A DNA stretch of 64,000 nucleotides, from positions 158,419-222,418 of the forward strand of contig CAKVDZ010000002.1 of assembly GCA_934728585.1 (NCBI GenBank), written 5' to 3'. This stretch comes from an uncultured Candidatus Melainabacteria bacterium. Lineage in GTDB: Bacteria; Cyanobacteriota; Vampirovibrionia; Gastranaerophilales; Gastranaerophilaceae. Positions 24,953 through 35,200 of this stretch are shown here, piece by piece. Within the stretch, counting starts at the first letter, position 1. Each line of letters begins with the position of its first letter. The notes below the pieces were generated by a model. That model was not told the origin of the DNA. It did not search any database and saw nothing but the letters and a program-made list of their open reading frames with translations. A program made the position numbers and the translations under genes.

Positions 24953-26047
24953 ATGAAGAAATTTTCAGCAGAAGAAATTTCACAAATCGTAGGCGGGATT
25001 TTAACAAAGGTAGAAGATGCAGAAATCCACATGATTGCACCACCTCTACTTTGTGACGAACACATGCTTGCATTAGCTTTAGGCGAAGAAGAAATCGCTA
25101 ATTTAGCAAAAACAAAAGCAAAAGCAGCATTAGTTCCACTAGGTGTAAGCTTTGAAGGTATTACAACAATCGAAGTTGAAAGACCAAGATTGGCTATGAT
25201 GAAATTACTTACTGTATTTTATGAAGAACCTCGTGTTAATGATGGTTATCACCCAACAGCAGTTATTCACCCAGAAGCAAAAGTTGCAGAAACAGCTCAA
25301 ATTGGTGCAAATGTTGTAATTTCAAAGGGTGCTGTAGTAGGTGAACACACTAGAATTCTTCCAAATTCATACATCGGAAATAACGCAAAAATTGGTAACA
25401 ACTGCTTCTTCCATGCAGGTGTAAATATTGGCGACAGAGTTGTAGTTGGAAACGATTGTATTTTACATCACGGTGTTTCTCTAGGTGCAGATGGTTTCAG
25501 CTTTGTAACTGAAAACCCTGATAACATTGAACAAGCTAGAAAAGACGGTGAAATTAAAACAGAAAACAAAGAACAAAAAATCTTTAAAATTCCATCATTA
25601 GGTTCAGTTGTAATTGGTAATAATGTTGAAATTGGTGCAAATACAACAATCGACAGAGGTACAATTGAAAATACAATGATTGGTGATGATACAAAAATTG
25701 ATGACCTTGTTATGATTGGTCATAATTGTCGTATCGGTAAAGGTTGTATGATTGTTTCTCAAGTTGGTATTGCAGGTAGCTGTGTTATCGGTGACAGAGT
25801 TGTAATCGCTGGTCAAGCAGGTTTAGCAGACCATATTAGCATTGGTAATGATAGTATCGTTGCCGCTGCAGCTGGTGTTAGCAAATCATTCCCAGAAAAA
25901 TCAATCGTTGTTGGTACTCCAGCAGTTCCAAGAAAAGAATTCATAAAACAATTGAAAACAATGAAAGATGCTGGCGAATTAATTGCTAAATTCAAAAAAT
26001 ACGAACCAATGTTAAAAACATTCCTTGAAGATACAGAAGAAAACTAA
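24953..26047 (+). CDS. lpxD: UDP-3-O-(3-hydroxyacyl)glucosamine N-acyltransferase
   Basis: The 364-residue protein has an N-terminal UDP-binding domain (1-105), a left-handed beta-helix of hexapeptide repeats (VHP/IGANVVISKGAVVGE ..., about 106-320) and a helical C-terminus. The motif FHAGVNIGDRVVVGNDCILHHG, with GADGFSF, is typical of LpxD and includes the catalytic His. It adds the second acyl chain in lipid A synthesis, before LpxH/LpxB. AAGGAGAAATGT precedes ATG. It is in a run with lpxC and fabZ. Confidence 0.94.
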   Translation: MKKFSAEEISQIVGGILTKVEDAEIHMIAPPLLCDEHMLALALGEEEIANLAKTKAKAALVPLGVSFEGITTIEVERPRLAMMKLLTVFYEEPRVNDGYHPTAVIHPEAKVAETAQIGANVVISKGAVVGEHTRILPNSYIGNNAKIGNNCFFHAGVNIGDRVVVGNDCILHHGVSLGADGFSFVTENPDNIEQARKDGEIKTENKEQKIFKIPSLGSVVIGNNVEIGANTTIDRGTIENTMIGDDTKIDDLVMIGHNCRIGKGCMIVSQVGIAGSCVIGDRVVIAGQAGLADHISIGNDSIVAAAAGVSKSFPEKSIVVGTPAVPRKEFIKQLKTMKDAGELIAKFKKYEPMLKTFLEDTEEN

Positions 26048-26058
26048 GAGTAAGGCAA

Positions 26059-26877
26059 ATGACTACAATCAAAAAAGAATTTTCAATAAAAGGCAACACT
26101 TTGATGAAAAATCATGAGTGTAACGTGATTATCAAACCATCAACTTCTGGTAAAATAAAATTTTACATTAAAGGTTATGAAGATGATCCGATAACTGCTG
26201 CTGTTGAAAATGTTTCTTCGACAAGTCATTGTGTTTGTATTGGACAAGGTAACCGTCAAGTTATGCTTATAGAACATTTTATGGCAGCTTGTGCATTCTG
26301 CAATATTGATTCTATTGATGTTTACGTTGACAAACCTGAATTGCCAATTCTTGACGGAAGTTCTTATGAATGGGTGAAAGCATTCAAAAAGGCTGGTGTA
26401 GAACGAAATAAACCAGCTTATTACACATTACTTGAACCTGTTTCATATCTAAATGGAAAAACTCACGTAGTAATTGTTCCAGATGACGAATTAAGAATTT
26501 CTTATGGCGTAAATTATGACCACCCAGACTATAGACAACGCTGGGCGAGTTATGATACAAAAAATGGTAACGAAATTATTGAAGCACGTACTTTTGGGTT
26601 CTTACACGATTTGAAAAAATTTCAATTCTTCGGCTACGCAAAAGGTGTTACTCAAGAAAACACAGTTGGCTTTACTGATGACGGAGGTTACACTACAAAA
26701 TTACGCAGTGATAGAGAACCTATTAAACATAAAATTTTGGATATAATCGGTGATTTATACTTAACAGGTGTAAATCCACTATATTTAAAAGCTCAGATAA
26801 TTGCAAAAGAAGCTGGACATGCAGTCCATGTAAAAACCGCATTAAAATTAAAAAGCAAATTAATTAAATGCGAATAA
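26059..26877 (+). CDS. lpxC: UDP-3-O-acyl-N-acetylglucosamine deacetylase
   Basis: The 272-residue protein has the zinc ligands H73 (IEHFMAAC), H224 and D228 (HKILDIIGDLYL) and catalytic H254 (GHAVHV). The signature PELPILDGSSYEW is diagnostic. It catalyses the committed step of lipid A synthesis. It is slightly shorter than the E. coli enzyme (about 305). It lies 11 bases after lpxD and 9 bases before fabZ. Confidence 0.94.
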   Translation: MTTIKKEFSIKGNTLMKNHECNVIIKPSTSGKIKFYIKGYEDDPITAAVENVSSTSHCVCIGQGNRQVMLIEHFMAACAFCNIDSIDVYVDKPELPILDGSSYEWVKAFKKAGVERNKPAYYTLLEPVSYLNGKTHVVIVPDDELRISYGVNYDHPDYRQRWASYDTKNGNEIIEARTFGFLHDLKKFQFFGYAKGVTQENTVGFTDDGGYTTKLRSDREPIKHKILDIIGDLYLTGVNPLYLKAQIIAKEAGHAVHVKTALKLKSKLIKCE

Positions 26878-26886
26878 GGAGAAATT

Positions 26887-27333
26887 ATGACCGAAGAAAA
26901 AACTATCTTAACTTATGACTCACAACAAATACTTGATTTAATTCCACACCGCTACCCATTTTTGTTAGTTGATAGAATTACAGAATGTGTAGCTGGTGAA
27001 TATGCTGTTGGATACAAAAATTTAACTTGGAATGAACCATTTTTCCAAGGACATTTTCCGAATAATCCGATTATGCCAGGAGTTTTACAAATTGAAGCTA
27101 TGGCTCAATGTTCAGCACCAATTCTTTTATCAATGGAAAAATTCCAAGGTAAATTGGCTTTGTTTGCTGGTATTGAGAATGCAAGATTTAAAGGTATTGT
27201 TCGCCCTGGAGATAGACTAGATATGAGAATTGAACTTGTAAAACTAAAAGGACCTATCGGTAAATCTCACGGTGTTGGAATGGTAGATGGTCATGTTGTC
27301 GTTGAAGCAGATATGACTGTTTGCATGAAATAA
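26887..27333 (+). CDS. fabZ: 3-hydroxyacyl-ACP dehydratase FabZ
   Basis: The 148-residue hot-dog fold protein has LIPHRYPFLLVDRI and GHFPNNPIMPGVLQIEAMAQ, carrying the catalytic His and Glu. It dehydrates 3-hydroxyacyl-ACP in fatty acid elongation and competes with LpxA/LpxD for hydroxyacyl-ACP, which explains its usual place in lpx clusters. AAGGAGAAATT precedes ATG. A strong terminator follows, ending the dapB-fabZ run. Confidence 0.95.
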   Translation: MTEEKTILTYDSQQILDLIPHRYPFLLVDRITECVAGEYAVGYKNLTWNEPFFQGHFPNNPIMPGVLQIEAMAQCSAPILLSMEKFQGKLALFAGIENARFKGIVRPGDRLDMRIELVKLKGPIGKSHGVGMVDGHVVVEADMTVCMK

Positions 27334-27353
27334 TGAATTTTTAAAAGTTTTAT

Positions 27354-27391
27354 AAGTCGGGCGACATTTTCAATGTCGCCCGACTTTTTTT
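27354..27391 (+). terminator. Terminator after fabZ
   Basis: Perfect 15-bp stem AAGTCGGGCGACATT / AATGTCGCCCGACTT, with a 3-base loop and a T run. Confidence 0.92.
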
Positions 27392-27488
27392 AATAAACAC
27401 GATATTAAAATTATATAAATATTCTCAATAATGCTTGTTTTTATTATATATTTATAATGTAGGAATTAGATAATAAACAGGAGATAAA

Positions 27489-28307
27489 ATGATACACCCA
27501 TCAGCAATTGTTCATGAATCTGCTAAGATTGCAGAAGACGCTTACATCGGACCAAACGTTGTAATCGGCGAAAACGTAGTAATTGGTAGCGGAACAAGAG
27601 TTATTGCAAACGCATTTATAGAATTTGCAGAAATTGGCAAAAATTGTACAATCAGCCCATTTGCAACAATCGGTTCAGAACCTCAAGATTTAGGATACAA
27701 GGGCGAACCTACAAAGGTTATAATTGGTGATGATGTAATTATAAAAGAAAATGCAACAGTTCACAGAGGTGCAGCTTGCGGAGATTTCACAACTCGTATC
27801 GGTAACAAATGTCTATTAATGGCAGGTACTCACGTAGCTCACAATTGCGTTTTAGCTGATCAAGTAATTATGGCAAACCTTGCAACACTTGGCGGACATT
27901 GCCACGTAGGATTTGGCGCTTGGTTAGGCGGAATGACAGTTTTCCACCAAAATGTAAGAATTGGTGATATGGCTATTATTAGCGGTTTTTCTGCTTCAAG
28001 ACAAGATATTTTACCTTACTCAAAAGGTGAAGGCAGACCACCTGTTCCATCAGGCTTAAACGTAGTTGCAATGCGCAGACGCGGGGTTTCTAAAGAGGAT
28101 AGAATAAACACAAATGAAGCCTTCAAACTTTTAGTTTCACCTGAATATAATACAACTCAGGCAATTGAAAAAATTAAAGAAACAATTCCAATGAACGAAT
28201 ATATAGAAAATATGATTAAATTTATTCAAGACTCAAAGCGCGGAGTTCTGCTAAAATCACACAAAACAGGACATCACAGTTTAGAAGCCGAAGATATTGA
28301 AGAATAA
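27489..28307 (+). CDS. lpxA: Acyl-ACP--UDP-N-acetylglucosamine O-acyltransferase
   Basis: The 272-residue protein has beta-helix hexapeptide repeats from the N-terminus (IHPSAIVHESAKIAEDAYIG). The LpxA motif MAGTHVAHNCVLADQV contains the catalytic His. A helical C-terminal domain follows. It carries out the first acylation of UDP-GlcNAc for lipid A. Unlike most clusters, it is separated from fabZ by a terminator and has its own promoter elements (TATAAT 27453-27458) and an AGGAGA ribosome binding site. lpxB is not in the window. Confidence 0.94.
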   Translation: MIHPSAIVHESAKIAEDAYIGPNVVIGENVVIGSGTRVIANAFIEFAEIGKNCTISPFATIGSEPQDLGYKGEPTKVIIGDDVIIKENATVHRGAACGDFTTRIGNKCLLMAGTHVAHNCVLADQVIMANLATLGGHCHVGFGAWLGGMTVFHQNVRIGDMAIISGFSASRQDILPYSKGEGRPPVPSGLNVVAMRRRGVSKEDRINTNEAFKLLVSPEYNTTQAIEKIKETIPMNEYIENMIKFIQDSKRGVLLKSHKTGHHSLEAEDIEE

Positions 28308-28321
28308 ACTTAAAATTTTCA

Positions 28322-28362
28322 AAAAAAGGTTCGGATTTACAATAAGTAAATCCGAACCTTTT
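28322..28362 (+). terminator. Terminator after lpxA
   Basis: A long perfect stem, AAAAGGTTCGGATTTAC / GTAAATCCGAACCTTTT, with loop AATAA and T tail. It lies between convergent genes and could act in both directions. Confidence 0.9.
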
Positions 28363-28389
28363 TAAAATATAAATAATAAATATAATTGA

Positions 28390-29370
28390 CTATTTGCAAG
28401 ATGTATTTGTTGTCCAGTCAAGTGTTGTACCGTTTGGACAATTGCCACCAATTTCTTTTGTATCTACTTTCAAATAATCCATATTACCATTTCTGATTAC
28501 CCAACAAGTAACTGCAAGAGGTGTAGAAAAAAGAAATAACTCAGATTCATCTACATCATAATTACATCCCTGTGGAACAATTCCATCATTAGTAACTTCA
28601 AACCAAAATTGATCATAACCTAAGTCATTTTTACCCTTATTTGGACCATCAATATCAACATATATAGTGTAAGTCTCCATTGCCATTGCTGTACCATCTG
28701 CTGTTATTATTGAATAACCACCTCCGTCTTTATAACAAGTATTATTATCACTATTATCAACTACACCACAATCTTTTGATACCTTCAAAAATTCAGTCAG
28801 ACGTTGTCCAATTCGTTTTCGTTGATCGGCATATTCACTTAGCCCAGTAAACCACGTATCATAAGGTCCATAAACTGCTGTTGCACGACCAAATGCGTCT
28901 TCTAAGTTTGAATAAATTTTCTTTACCTTTGCGACTTTTTCTCTGTCGCCTGTCGATTGATTTAAGTTCGGAATAGTCAACGCCGCAACCACACCAATAA
29001 TGCCCATTACAACAAGCGTTTCGGCGAGAGTAAAAGCGATAGCCTTCACTAGTGAGTTGTGAGCGGATTTTGCGTAGGGCGCCGTGTGAGCAAAGCGAAC
29101 CCAGCCCGAAGTAGCGAGGACATTGCGAATGACAACGCTAGTGAAATGAGCAACTTGTCCGAGTGAAGCAATAATCCAAGACAGTTGTGAGTCGACTTTA
29201 TTGTCATTTGATTGTTTCTTATTTGTCAGTTCACCATTCACAAACGACAATTCACGACACTTCTTTTTTATGCTCTCAAAAAATCTTTTTACTAAATCTG
29301 GGAAAGTAGCACTAATACTAGGTTTTACCCCTACCCGAGGTTGTAATTCTGCATTTATAATGTTTTTCAT
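28390..29370 (-). CDS. Type IV pilin/pseudopilin-like protein with a repeat-derived leader extension
   Basis: The core is a class III prepilin: IAFTLAETLVVMGIIGVVAA with cleavage before F and Glu at +5, then IPNLNQSTGDREKVAKVKKIYSNL and a globular C-terminal domain with paired Cys and the family ending NGTTLDWTTNTSCK. The prepilin site lies about 112 residues from Met1, instead of the usual 6-20. The extra leader includes residues encoded by a 138-base repeat identical to one in the gene at 62168-63148. It is presumably processed by PilD and assembled in a pilus or type II secretion pseudopilus. ATG 29370 has AAGGAAAAAAG upstream. An internal start nearer FTLAE cannot be excluded. Confidence 0.82.
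   Translation of the reverse strand: MKNIINAELQPRVGVKPSISATFPDLVKRFFESIKKKCRELSFVNGELTNKKQSNDNKVDSQLSWIIASLGQVAHFTSVVIRNVLATSGWVRFAHTAPYAKSAHNSLVKAIAFTLAETLVVMGIIGVVAALTIPNLNQSTGDREKVAKVKKIYSNLEDAFGRATAVYGPYDTWFTGLSEYADQRKRIGQRLTEFLKVSKDCGVVDNSDNNTCYKDGGGYSIITADGTAMAMETYTIYVDIDGPNKGKNDLGYDQFWFEVTNDGIVPQGCNYDVDESELFLFSTPLAVTCWVIRNGNMDYLKVDTKEIGGNCPNGTTLDWTTNTSCK
29048..29185 (-). repeat. 138-bp repeat inserted in a prepilin leader, copy 1
   Basis: Identical base for base to 62823-62960. It is in frame in both genes and GC-richer than the surrounding DNA. Confidence 0.9.
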
Positions 29371-29550
29371 GTCTTTTTTCCTTATTTTTTTTACCAGTAT
29401 ATATTATTTAATCACGTTTTAAAAGTAGTTTATTAAAAAAATTTATATTTCTTTAAATTAAGAACTGTTATTACAATTGCAATATGTTTCCCACTATGCA
29501 CTACGTTGTTGCTATACTTTTTTGCATATTTTACAATTGCGCACAAAGTG

Positions 29551-30444
29551 CTATGTCTCTTCTTCAATAAAATATTTTGGTCTGTTTTTTGTTTGAAGAT
29601 TTATTTTTGCAATATATTCACCAACAACACCAATACAAATTATTTGAAGTCCGCCAATTATACATATCATAAATAATTCCAGGGTACTTGCAAATATCGA
29701 CAACAAAGAAATTATTAAACCTGTTAAAAATATTAATCTTATTGGTTTTATTGTCAATGATGTTATACCATTCAATGCCAAATTTAAAGATGAGAAAAAA
29801 TTGTACTTTGGCGTGCCTAAAATGCGCTCTTTTCGCTTAACTTCTATTGTACAAATTTTATTTGTTAACGAAGGAATTATACCTCTTAAAAATAAATTAT
29901 CTTCGTTATACTGCAATAATCTACCAATCACAACCTTATCTATCAATCTAAACTCTGAATGATTTTTTAAAATACCTACACCTAAAAATTTCATAACATT
30001 GTAAAAAGAATTAGCCATAAATTTTTTAAAGAAAGTATCTTTTTGTCTGTCATTGTGAGTAATTAGAACTAACTCACACTCAGTTTCAATATATCGGTTA
30101 ATCATTTCATCTAAAATAGCAATATCATCTTGCAAATCTACATCAAAAGAAATAACCGCATCGCATTTGTTATATGCATATTTATACCCTGCATATAAAG
30201 CGTTTTGCTGTCCTGAATTTTTAGCTAATCTTATACCTTTAACTGAAGAATATTTACTGTTTAATTCTTTTATAATATTCCACGAATTATCAATAGAACC
30301 GTCATCTACAAACAAAATTCTACTGTCTGAAGATATTTTATTAGAAATTATCAACTGTTCAAATTTTTCTAAAATATCTTTTGTGCTATTTTCAAGAACG
30401 TCTTCTTCATTAAATAAAGGAATTACAAAATATATTTTATTCAT
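29551..30444 (-). CDS. Polyprenyl-phosphate glycosyltransferase (GtrB/YkoT-like, GT2)
   Basis: The 297-residue protein has a GT2 domain with VIPLFNEEDVLE, FVDDGSIDNSW and the metal-binding FDVDLQDD. Two C-terminal membrane segments follow (LIFLTGLIISLLSIFAS and FMICIIGGLQIICIGVVGEY). The family moves a sugar from a nucleotide donor to undecaprenyl phosphate at the inner membrane. It is divergent from a YkoS-like membrane protein gene, and the pair probably works together, as ykoT and ykoS neighbour each other in Bacillus. The start codons are 20 bases apart. Confidence 0.88.
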   Translation of the reverse strand: MNKIYFVIPLFNEEDVLENSTKDILEKFEQLIISNKISSDSRILFVDDGSIDNSWNIIKELNSKYSSVKGIRLAKNSGQQNALYAGYKYAYNKCDAVISFDVDLQDDIAILDEMINRYIETECELVLITHNDRQKDTFFKKFMANSFYNVMKFLGVGILKNHSEFRLIDKVVIGRLLQYNEDNLFLRGIIPSLTNKICTIEVKRKERILGTPKYNFFSSLNLALNGITSLTIKPIRLIFLTGLIISLLSIFASTLELFMICIIGGLQIICIGVVGEYIAKINLQTKNRPKYFIEEET

Positions 30445-30448
30445 ATTT

Positions 30449-30458
30449 TTGTTATACT
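30449..30458 (+). promoter_or_regulatory. Extended -10 promoter shared by divergent, leaderless genes
   Basis: TGT-TATACT ends six bases before ATG 30465. The opposite strand reads TAGTATAAC, six bases before ATG 30444. There is no space for a 5' leader or SD on either side. Confidence 0.5.
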
Positions 30459-30464
30459 AAATAT

Positions 30465-32168
30465 ATGAATAAAAAACAAGTCTTATCAATAATTTTAGTT
30501 TTTATAGTATTTTTTATTTATGCGCTACCATATTTATTTTTAAGACAAAATTGCATAATTTCGACATGGGATAATCTTGATAGCTATTTTATTTGGTATA
30601 AAATCCTTGCACAATATGGTTGGTTTTTACCATTAAACTTTGAAATTTCAGAATTAATGAATGGCGTTCCAAGAAATGTGTTTCACTCTGAACTTATTTT
30701 TCAGGTAGCAATTTTCAACTTTTTAACTCCACTAAAAGCGTACATTACAGTTGATTTATTAAGTAGATTTGTCGGATTTTTAGGTACATATTTATTATTA
30801 AAAGACTTCGTTTTAAAACATGAACAAGACAACCCTCTGTTATTAAGCGGAATTTCTCTTTGTTTTGCCTTTATTCCAAATTTACTTACTCTTACATTTT
30901 TAACTATATTAGGTCAACCACTTTGGTTATGGGCTTTTTTAAACATTAGAAAAGGGAATTACAAATATTATAACTGGCTTGTAATCACTCTAATTCCGTT
31001 CTGCGTAAATTTTGAACTAATTACGCCATTCTTTTTAAGTGTCATCGGCGGGATTTGGCTATTCGACCTAATAACAAAGAAAAAATTTAATCCAATATTT
31101 TTACTGTCAATATTTTATTGTGCATTTATATCTTTTATTACAATTTACAGATTTATTTACATATCCTTCTTTGACAAAAACTTCGTACCGCATCGAAAAG
31201 ATTGGTCTATTTCACTAATTCAGCATTTTTCACAATATTCCTTTCTAAGTAGTATTTTAAAAGGTATTAATACGCAATTTTTAAATAACGGAGAAAATTG
31301 CGCTTTTACTGCCACAAAACTTGTAATAACTCCCGTTTTCTTATTTTCTTTGATATATAGCGCTTATAAAAAATCAAAAAAATTCTTTTTACCATTATTT
31401 GGACTTTTGATATTTTATATAATCGTTTCAATAATCTACGGACTTGGTTTTCATTACGAACCTCTACAAGCATTTATTGATAAATATGAAGGATTAAAAC
31501 AATTTCAATTTACAAGATATTACTTTATGTTGCCTATGATTGGCGTATTAACGTTTGCTATATCTTTAGAATTTCTAAAAGAAACCTTTCAAAAATTTGG
31601 AAAATTTTTAGTGTTATTTTTTATACTATCTCAAATAATATATCTTTTTGCCCAAAATCCTTATATCACAAGCAATATAAGAAGATACGTTACACATGAA
31701 AAAATTAGTTCTGAAAATTACACACTATCATACAAAGAATATTTATCTGAAGAAAATTTCAAACTAGTAAAAGATTATATTGGAAAACCTCAAAATTCAT
31801 ATAAAATAGCCACTATTGAAAGCATACCTTTCAACGTAGCTGCATATAACGGTTTTCACTCAATAAATGGATACCTGAACTTGTACCCCTGGGAAACTAA
31901 ACAAAAATTAAATAAACTTAATCAAGAACTAATAAAACAACACCTTAGAAACTCGATATATTTAACTATTTGGGGGCATCAACAAATTATTCTTCCAGAT
32001 GAAAACTCCTTTGATACTAATGTTATGAGAGAAATGGGAGTTGAATATTTAATTAGCTCAAAGATAATAACGCAAACAAAAAATTCAAAATTGCTTTTCC
32101 TAAAAGAATTTCCACCTCTACAAGATAAAGCCTACCCAATATATCTATATAAATTACTCGATAAATAA
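30465..32168 (+). CDS. Polytopic membrane protein, YkoS/DUF6044-like
   Basis: The 567-residue protein has about ten membrane segments in the first 420 residues and a soluble C-terminal domain of about 150. The early motif TWDNLDSYFIWYKIL, followed by NGVPRN, matches my memory of the YkoS/DUF6044 family. An acidic residue after the first membrane helix suggests a GT-C type lipid-linked sugar transferase. It would use the polyprenyl-phosphate sugar made by the divergent GT2 product, probably for surface glycosylation. The assignment is from pattern memory only; the membrane topology is clear. Confidence 0.65.
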   Translation: MNKKQVLSIILVFIVFFIYALPYLFLRQNCIISTWDNLDSYFIWYKILAQYGWFLPLNFEISELMNGVPRNVFHSELIFQVAIFNFLTPLKAYITVDLLSRFVGFLGTYLLLKDFVLKHEQDNPLLLSGISLCFAFIPNLLTLTFLTILGQPLWLWAFLNIRKGNYKYYNWLVITLIPFCVNFELITPFFLSVIGGIWLFDLITKKKFNPIFLLSIFYCAFISFITIYRFIYISFFDKNFVPHRKDWSISLIQHFSQYSFLSSILKGINTQFLNNGENCAFTATKLVITPVFLFSLIYSAYKKSKKFFLPLFGLLIFYIIVSIIYGLGFHYEPLQAFIDKYEGLKQFQFTRYYFMLPMIGVLTFAISLEFLKETFQKFGKFLVLFFILSQIIYLFAQNPYITSNIRRYVTHEKISSENYTLSYKEYLSEENFKLVKDYIGKPQNSYKIATIESIPFNVAAYNGFHSINGYLNLYPWETKQKLNKLNQELIKQHLRNSIYLTIWGHQQIILPDENSFDTNVMREMGVEYLISSKIITQTKNSKLLFLKEFPPLQDKAYPIYLYKLLDK

Positions 32169-32227
32169 ATTTATCGACAACGGCTAATATTTTTATATAT
32201 TAAAAAAATTTAACCCTACTCACAACG

Positions 32228-35200
32228 CTATATTTCTTCTTCAATTGATTTTATTTCCACATCAATTTTACTTGGGATAAATTTTTTGATTGTATGTTCC
32301 AAATCGTAAGTTGCATTTACCCAGAATGTAGGAGCCGACGCGATTTTTGTTTCAACTCCATCTTCTTCTAATTTGATAACAACTGGGTCTGACCCAGGGA
32401 ATTTTGCCAAAATATCTTTCATCGCAACTAACTCTTCATAAGGAACTTTATCATTAATAGAAATCATAAAGATATTGGCGTTGTCTACAGGTTTTACGTC
32501 ATCAATAATAATCGTTGGTGGGTCTTCTTCAGAACGATAGTTTACCTTACCAGAAATAATAACCTTGTTATCCGCTTGTAAAAAGTCGTTAAATTGTCCT
32601 AAATGTTGGTTAAAACAAATAGCTTCAGTCTTTCCTGACAAGTCTTCTAAAACAATTGATTTCAAGAATTTAGACGGGTCTTTTTTATATGGGATTTGTC
32701 TAACCGCTGTAATTAATCCGCATATTGTAACTCGTTTTTCGTTTGGTAATTCTTTTATTTCTGAGATTTTATGAGTTTCCAAAAACTGCATCTTATCCAT
32801 AATTGAAGACAATGGGTGCGAAGAAACGTAGAAACCTAAAAATTCCTTTTCAAAAGCTTGAAGTTCTTTGTTTGAAAATTCTTCTTCACTTCCTGATAAG
32901 TGGAATTGAGTTCCAGCAAAGTCTTCATTATCTTCAAGTCCAGCAAACAAACTTGTTTGACCTAATTCTTTTGCTTTTGCTTCTTTATTTGCAGTATTAA
33001 CAATATATTCAAGGTTATCTAACAATTGTTTTCTTGATTTTTCAATATTTGCAAAGGCGCCTGATTTAATTAAACCCTCTAAAACACGTTTATTTGTTGC
33101 TTTTGGGTCAATACGTTTGCAAAAATCGTAAATTGATGAAAATTCACCATTTGCTTCACGTTCTTTGATAATCATATCAACAACAACTTCGCCAACTTGT
33201 TTAACTGACGCAAGCCCAAAACGAATGTTGTCACCGTCAGGTGCAAACTCCGCGAACGATTTGTTAATATCTGGTGGCAAAACTTTTATACCTTTTTTGT
33301 TGCAATCTTCAATATACAATTGAGTTTTTTCTTGGTCATTTGAAACACTTGAAAGCAAACAAGCCATATATTCTACTGGATAGTGGCATTTTAAGTATGC
33401 TGTTTGATAAGCAACAAAGGCGTACGCTGCAGAGTGGCTTCGGTTAAAGCAGTAAGATGCGAATTTTTCAATTTGTTCAAATAAAGTTGTTGCATCTTGC
33501 GCTGACATTCCGTGGCGAGCAGAACCCTCAATAAATTTACCCTTTTGTTTCTGCATTTCGTCGATTTTTTTCTTACCCATCATACGACGAACCATGTCTG
33601 CTTGACCTAGTGAGTAATCCGCAAGAACTTGGAAAACCTGCATAATCTGTTCTTGATATACAATAGTTCCGTAAGTATCTTTTAGTACTGGCTCTAATGA
33701 TGGGTGAGCGTATGTAATAGCTTTTCTACCGTGCTTTCTGTCTACAAATTCATCAACCATACCTGAATCCAGTGGACCTGGTCGAAATAGAGCAACTAAC
33801 GCACCTAAATCTTCAAAAACGTCTGGTCTTAAACGCTTTACAAGGTTTTTCATGCCAGAAGATTCTAACTGGAATACACCGTCAGTATCACCCGCCATAA
33901 GCATTTGATAAGTTGGTTTATCATCAAGTGGAATATGGTTAATATCCACATCAATTCCTTGACGTTTTTTAATTACAGCAAGTGTTTTGTAAATAGTTGT
34001 CAAGTTTCGTAAGCCTAAAAAGTCCATTTTTAAAAGGCTTAAGAACTCTGTTACTGCGTGAGGTGGATAACCTGTTTGAACAATACCGTCTTTTGATGGT
34101 CTTACTGGCAAAATTTGGTCTAATGGCTTTGGCGCAATAATTACACCAGCTGCGTGCGTACCAGTATTGTTTTTGATACCCTCAATACCAACAGCCAAAT
34201 CTATCCATTTTTTTAGACCCACACTTTTTCCTGTTTCTGGGTCAATAACAAATTGAATATCCTCATCATAAAGTTGTCTTAACTCAGAACCCTCAATTTT
34301 GATTGCGGCACCTAGAGTTTTAGCCTTGTCGTCTTGAGAAAGAGCATATTCAATACAAGGGTCGATTAAACCTGCCATTTTATTACTATCAGCAAATGGT
34401 ATCCTTAAAATTCTAGCAACACCTTTGAACGCGGCTTTTGCAGCATACGTACCAAACGTGATAATTTGACAAACTTTATCTTCTCCATATTTTTTAGTTA
34501 CGTAATCAATAACTTCACCACGACGTTCGATACAAAAGTCGATATCAATATCGGGCATTGTAAAACGCTCTGGGTTCAAAAATCTTTCAAATAAGAGTTT
34601 ATGTTCAATTGGGTCAAGGTCTGTAATTTCAAGAGCATAAGCAACTACAGAACCAGCAGCCGAACCACGCCCTGGACCTACTGGAATGCCGTGAGTTTTT
34701 GCATAGTGAATAAAATCCCAAGTGATTAAGAAATATGCCGTAAATCCCATATCTTCAATGGTTTTCATTTCGTAATCAACACGTTCTTTTAATTCTTTTG
34801 AAATTCCACCATAACGCTTTTTTAAACCCTCAATAACTAGATATTCAAAATAGCTTTCTGTTGTATGATTTGGAGGAACTTCGTATGCAGGTAATGCATC
34901 TGTTTTTGTAATTGTTACGTGACATTTTTCAGCAATTTTAACTGTATTTTCAATGCATTTGTTAAAAATATCTTCATCTAACCAACTAAAAGATTGACGC
35001 AATTGCTCTGGAGTTTTTACATAAAACTCGTTACCCTCAAAATGAAAACGGTTTGGGTCATCTTTGTCAGAATTTGTATTCATACACAACAAAGTGTCAT
35101 GCATATCGGCATCTTCTTTTCTCAAGTAGTGTGAGTCATTTGTGATAACCATTTCAATACCGAGCTCTTGAGCTATGGCAATAAGTTCAGGATTAGTGCG

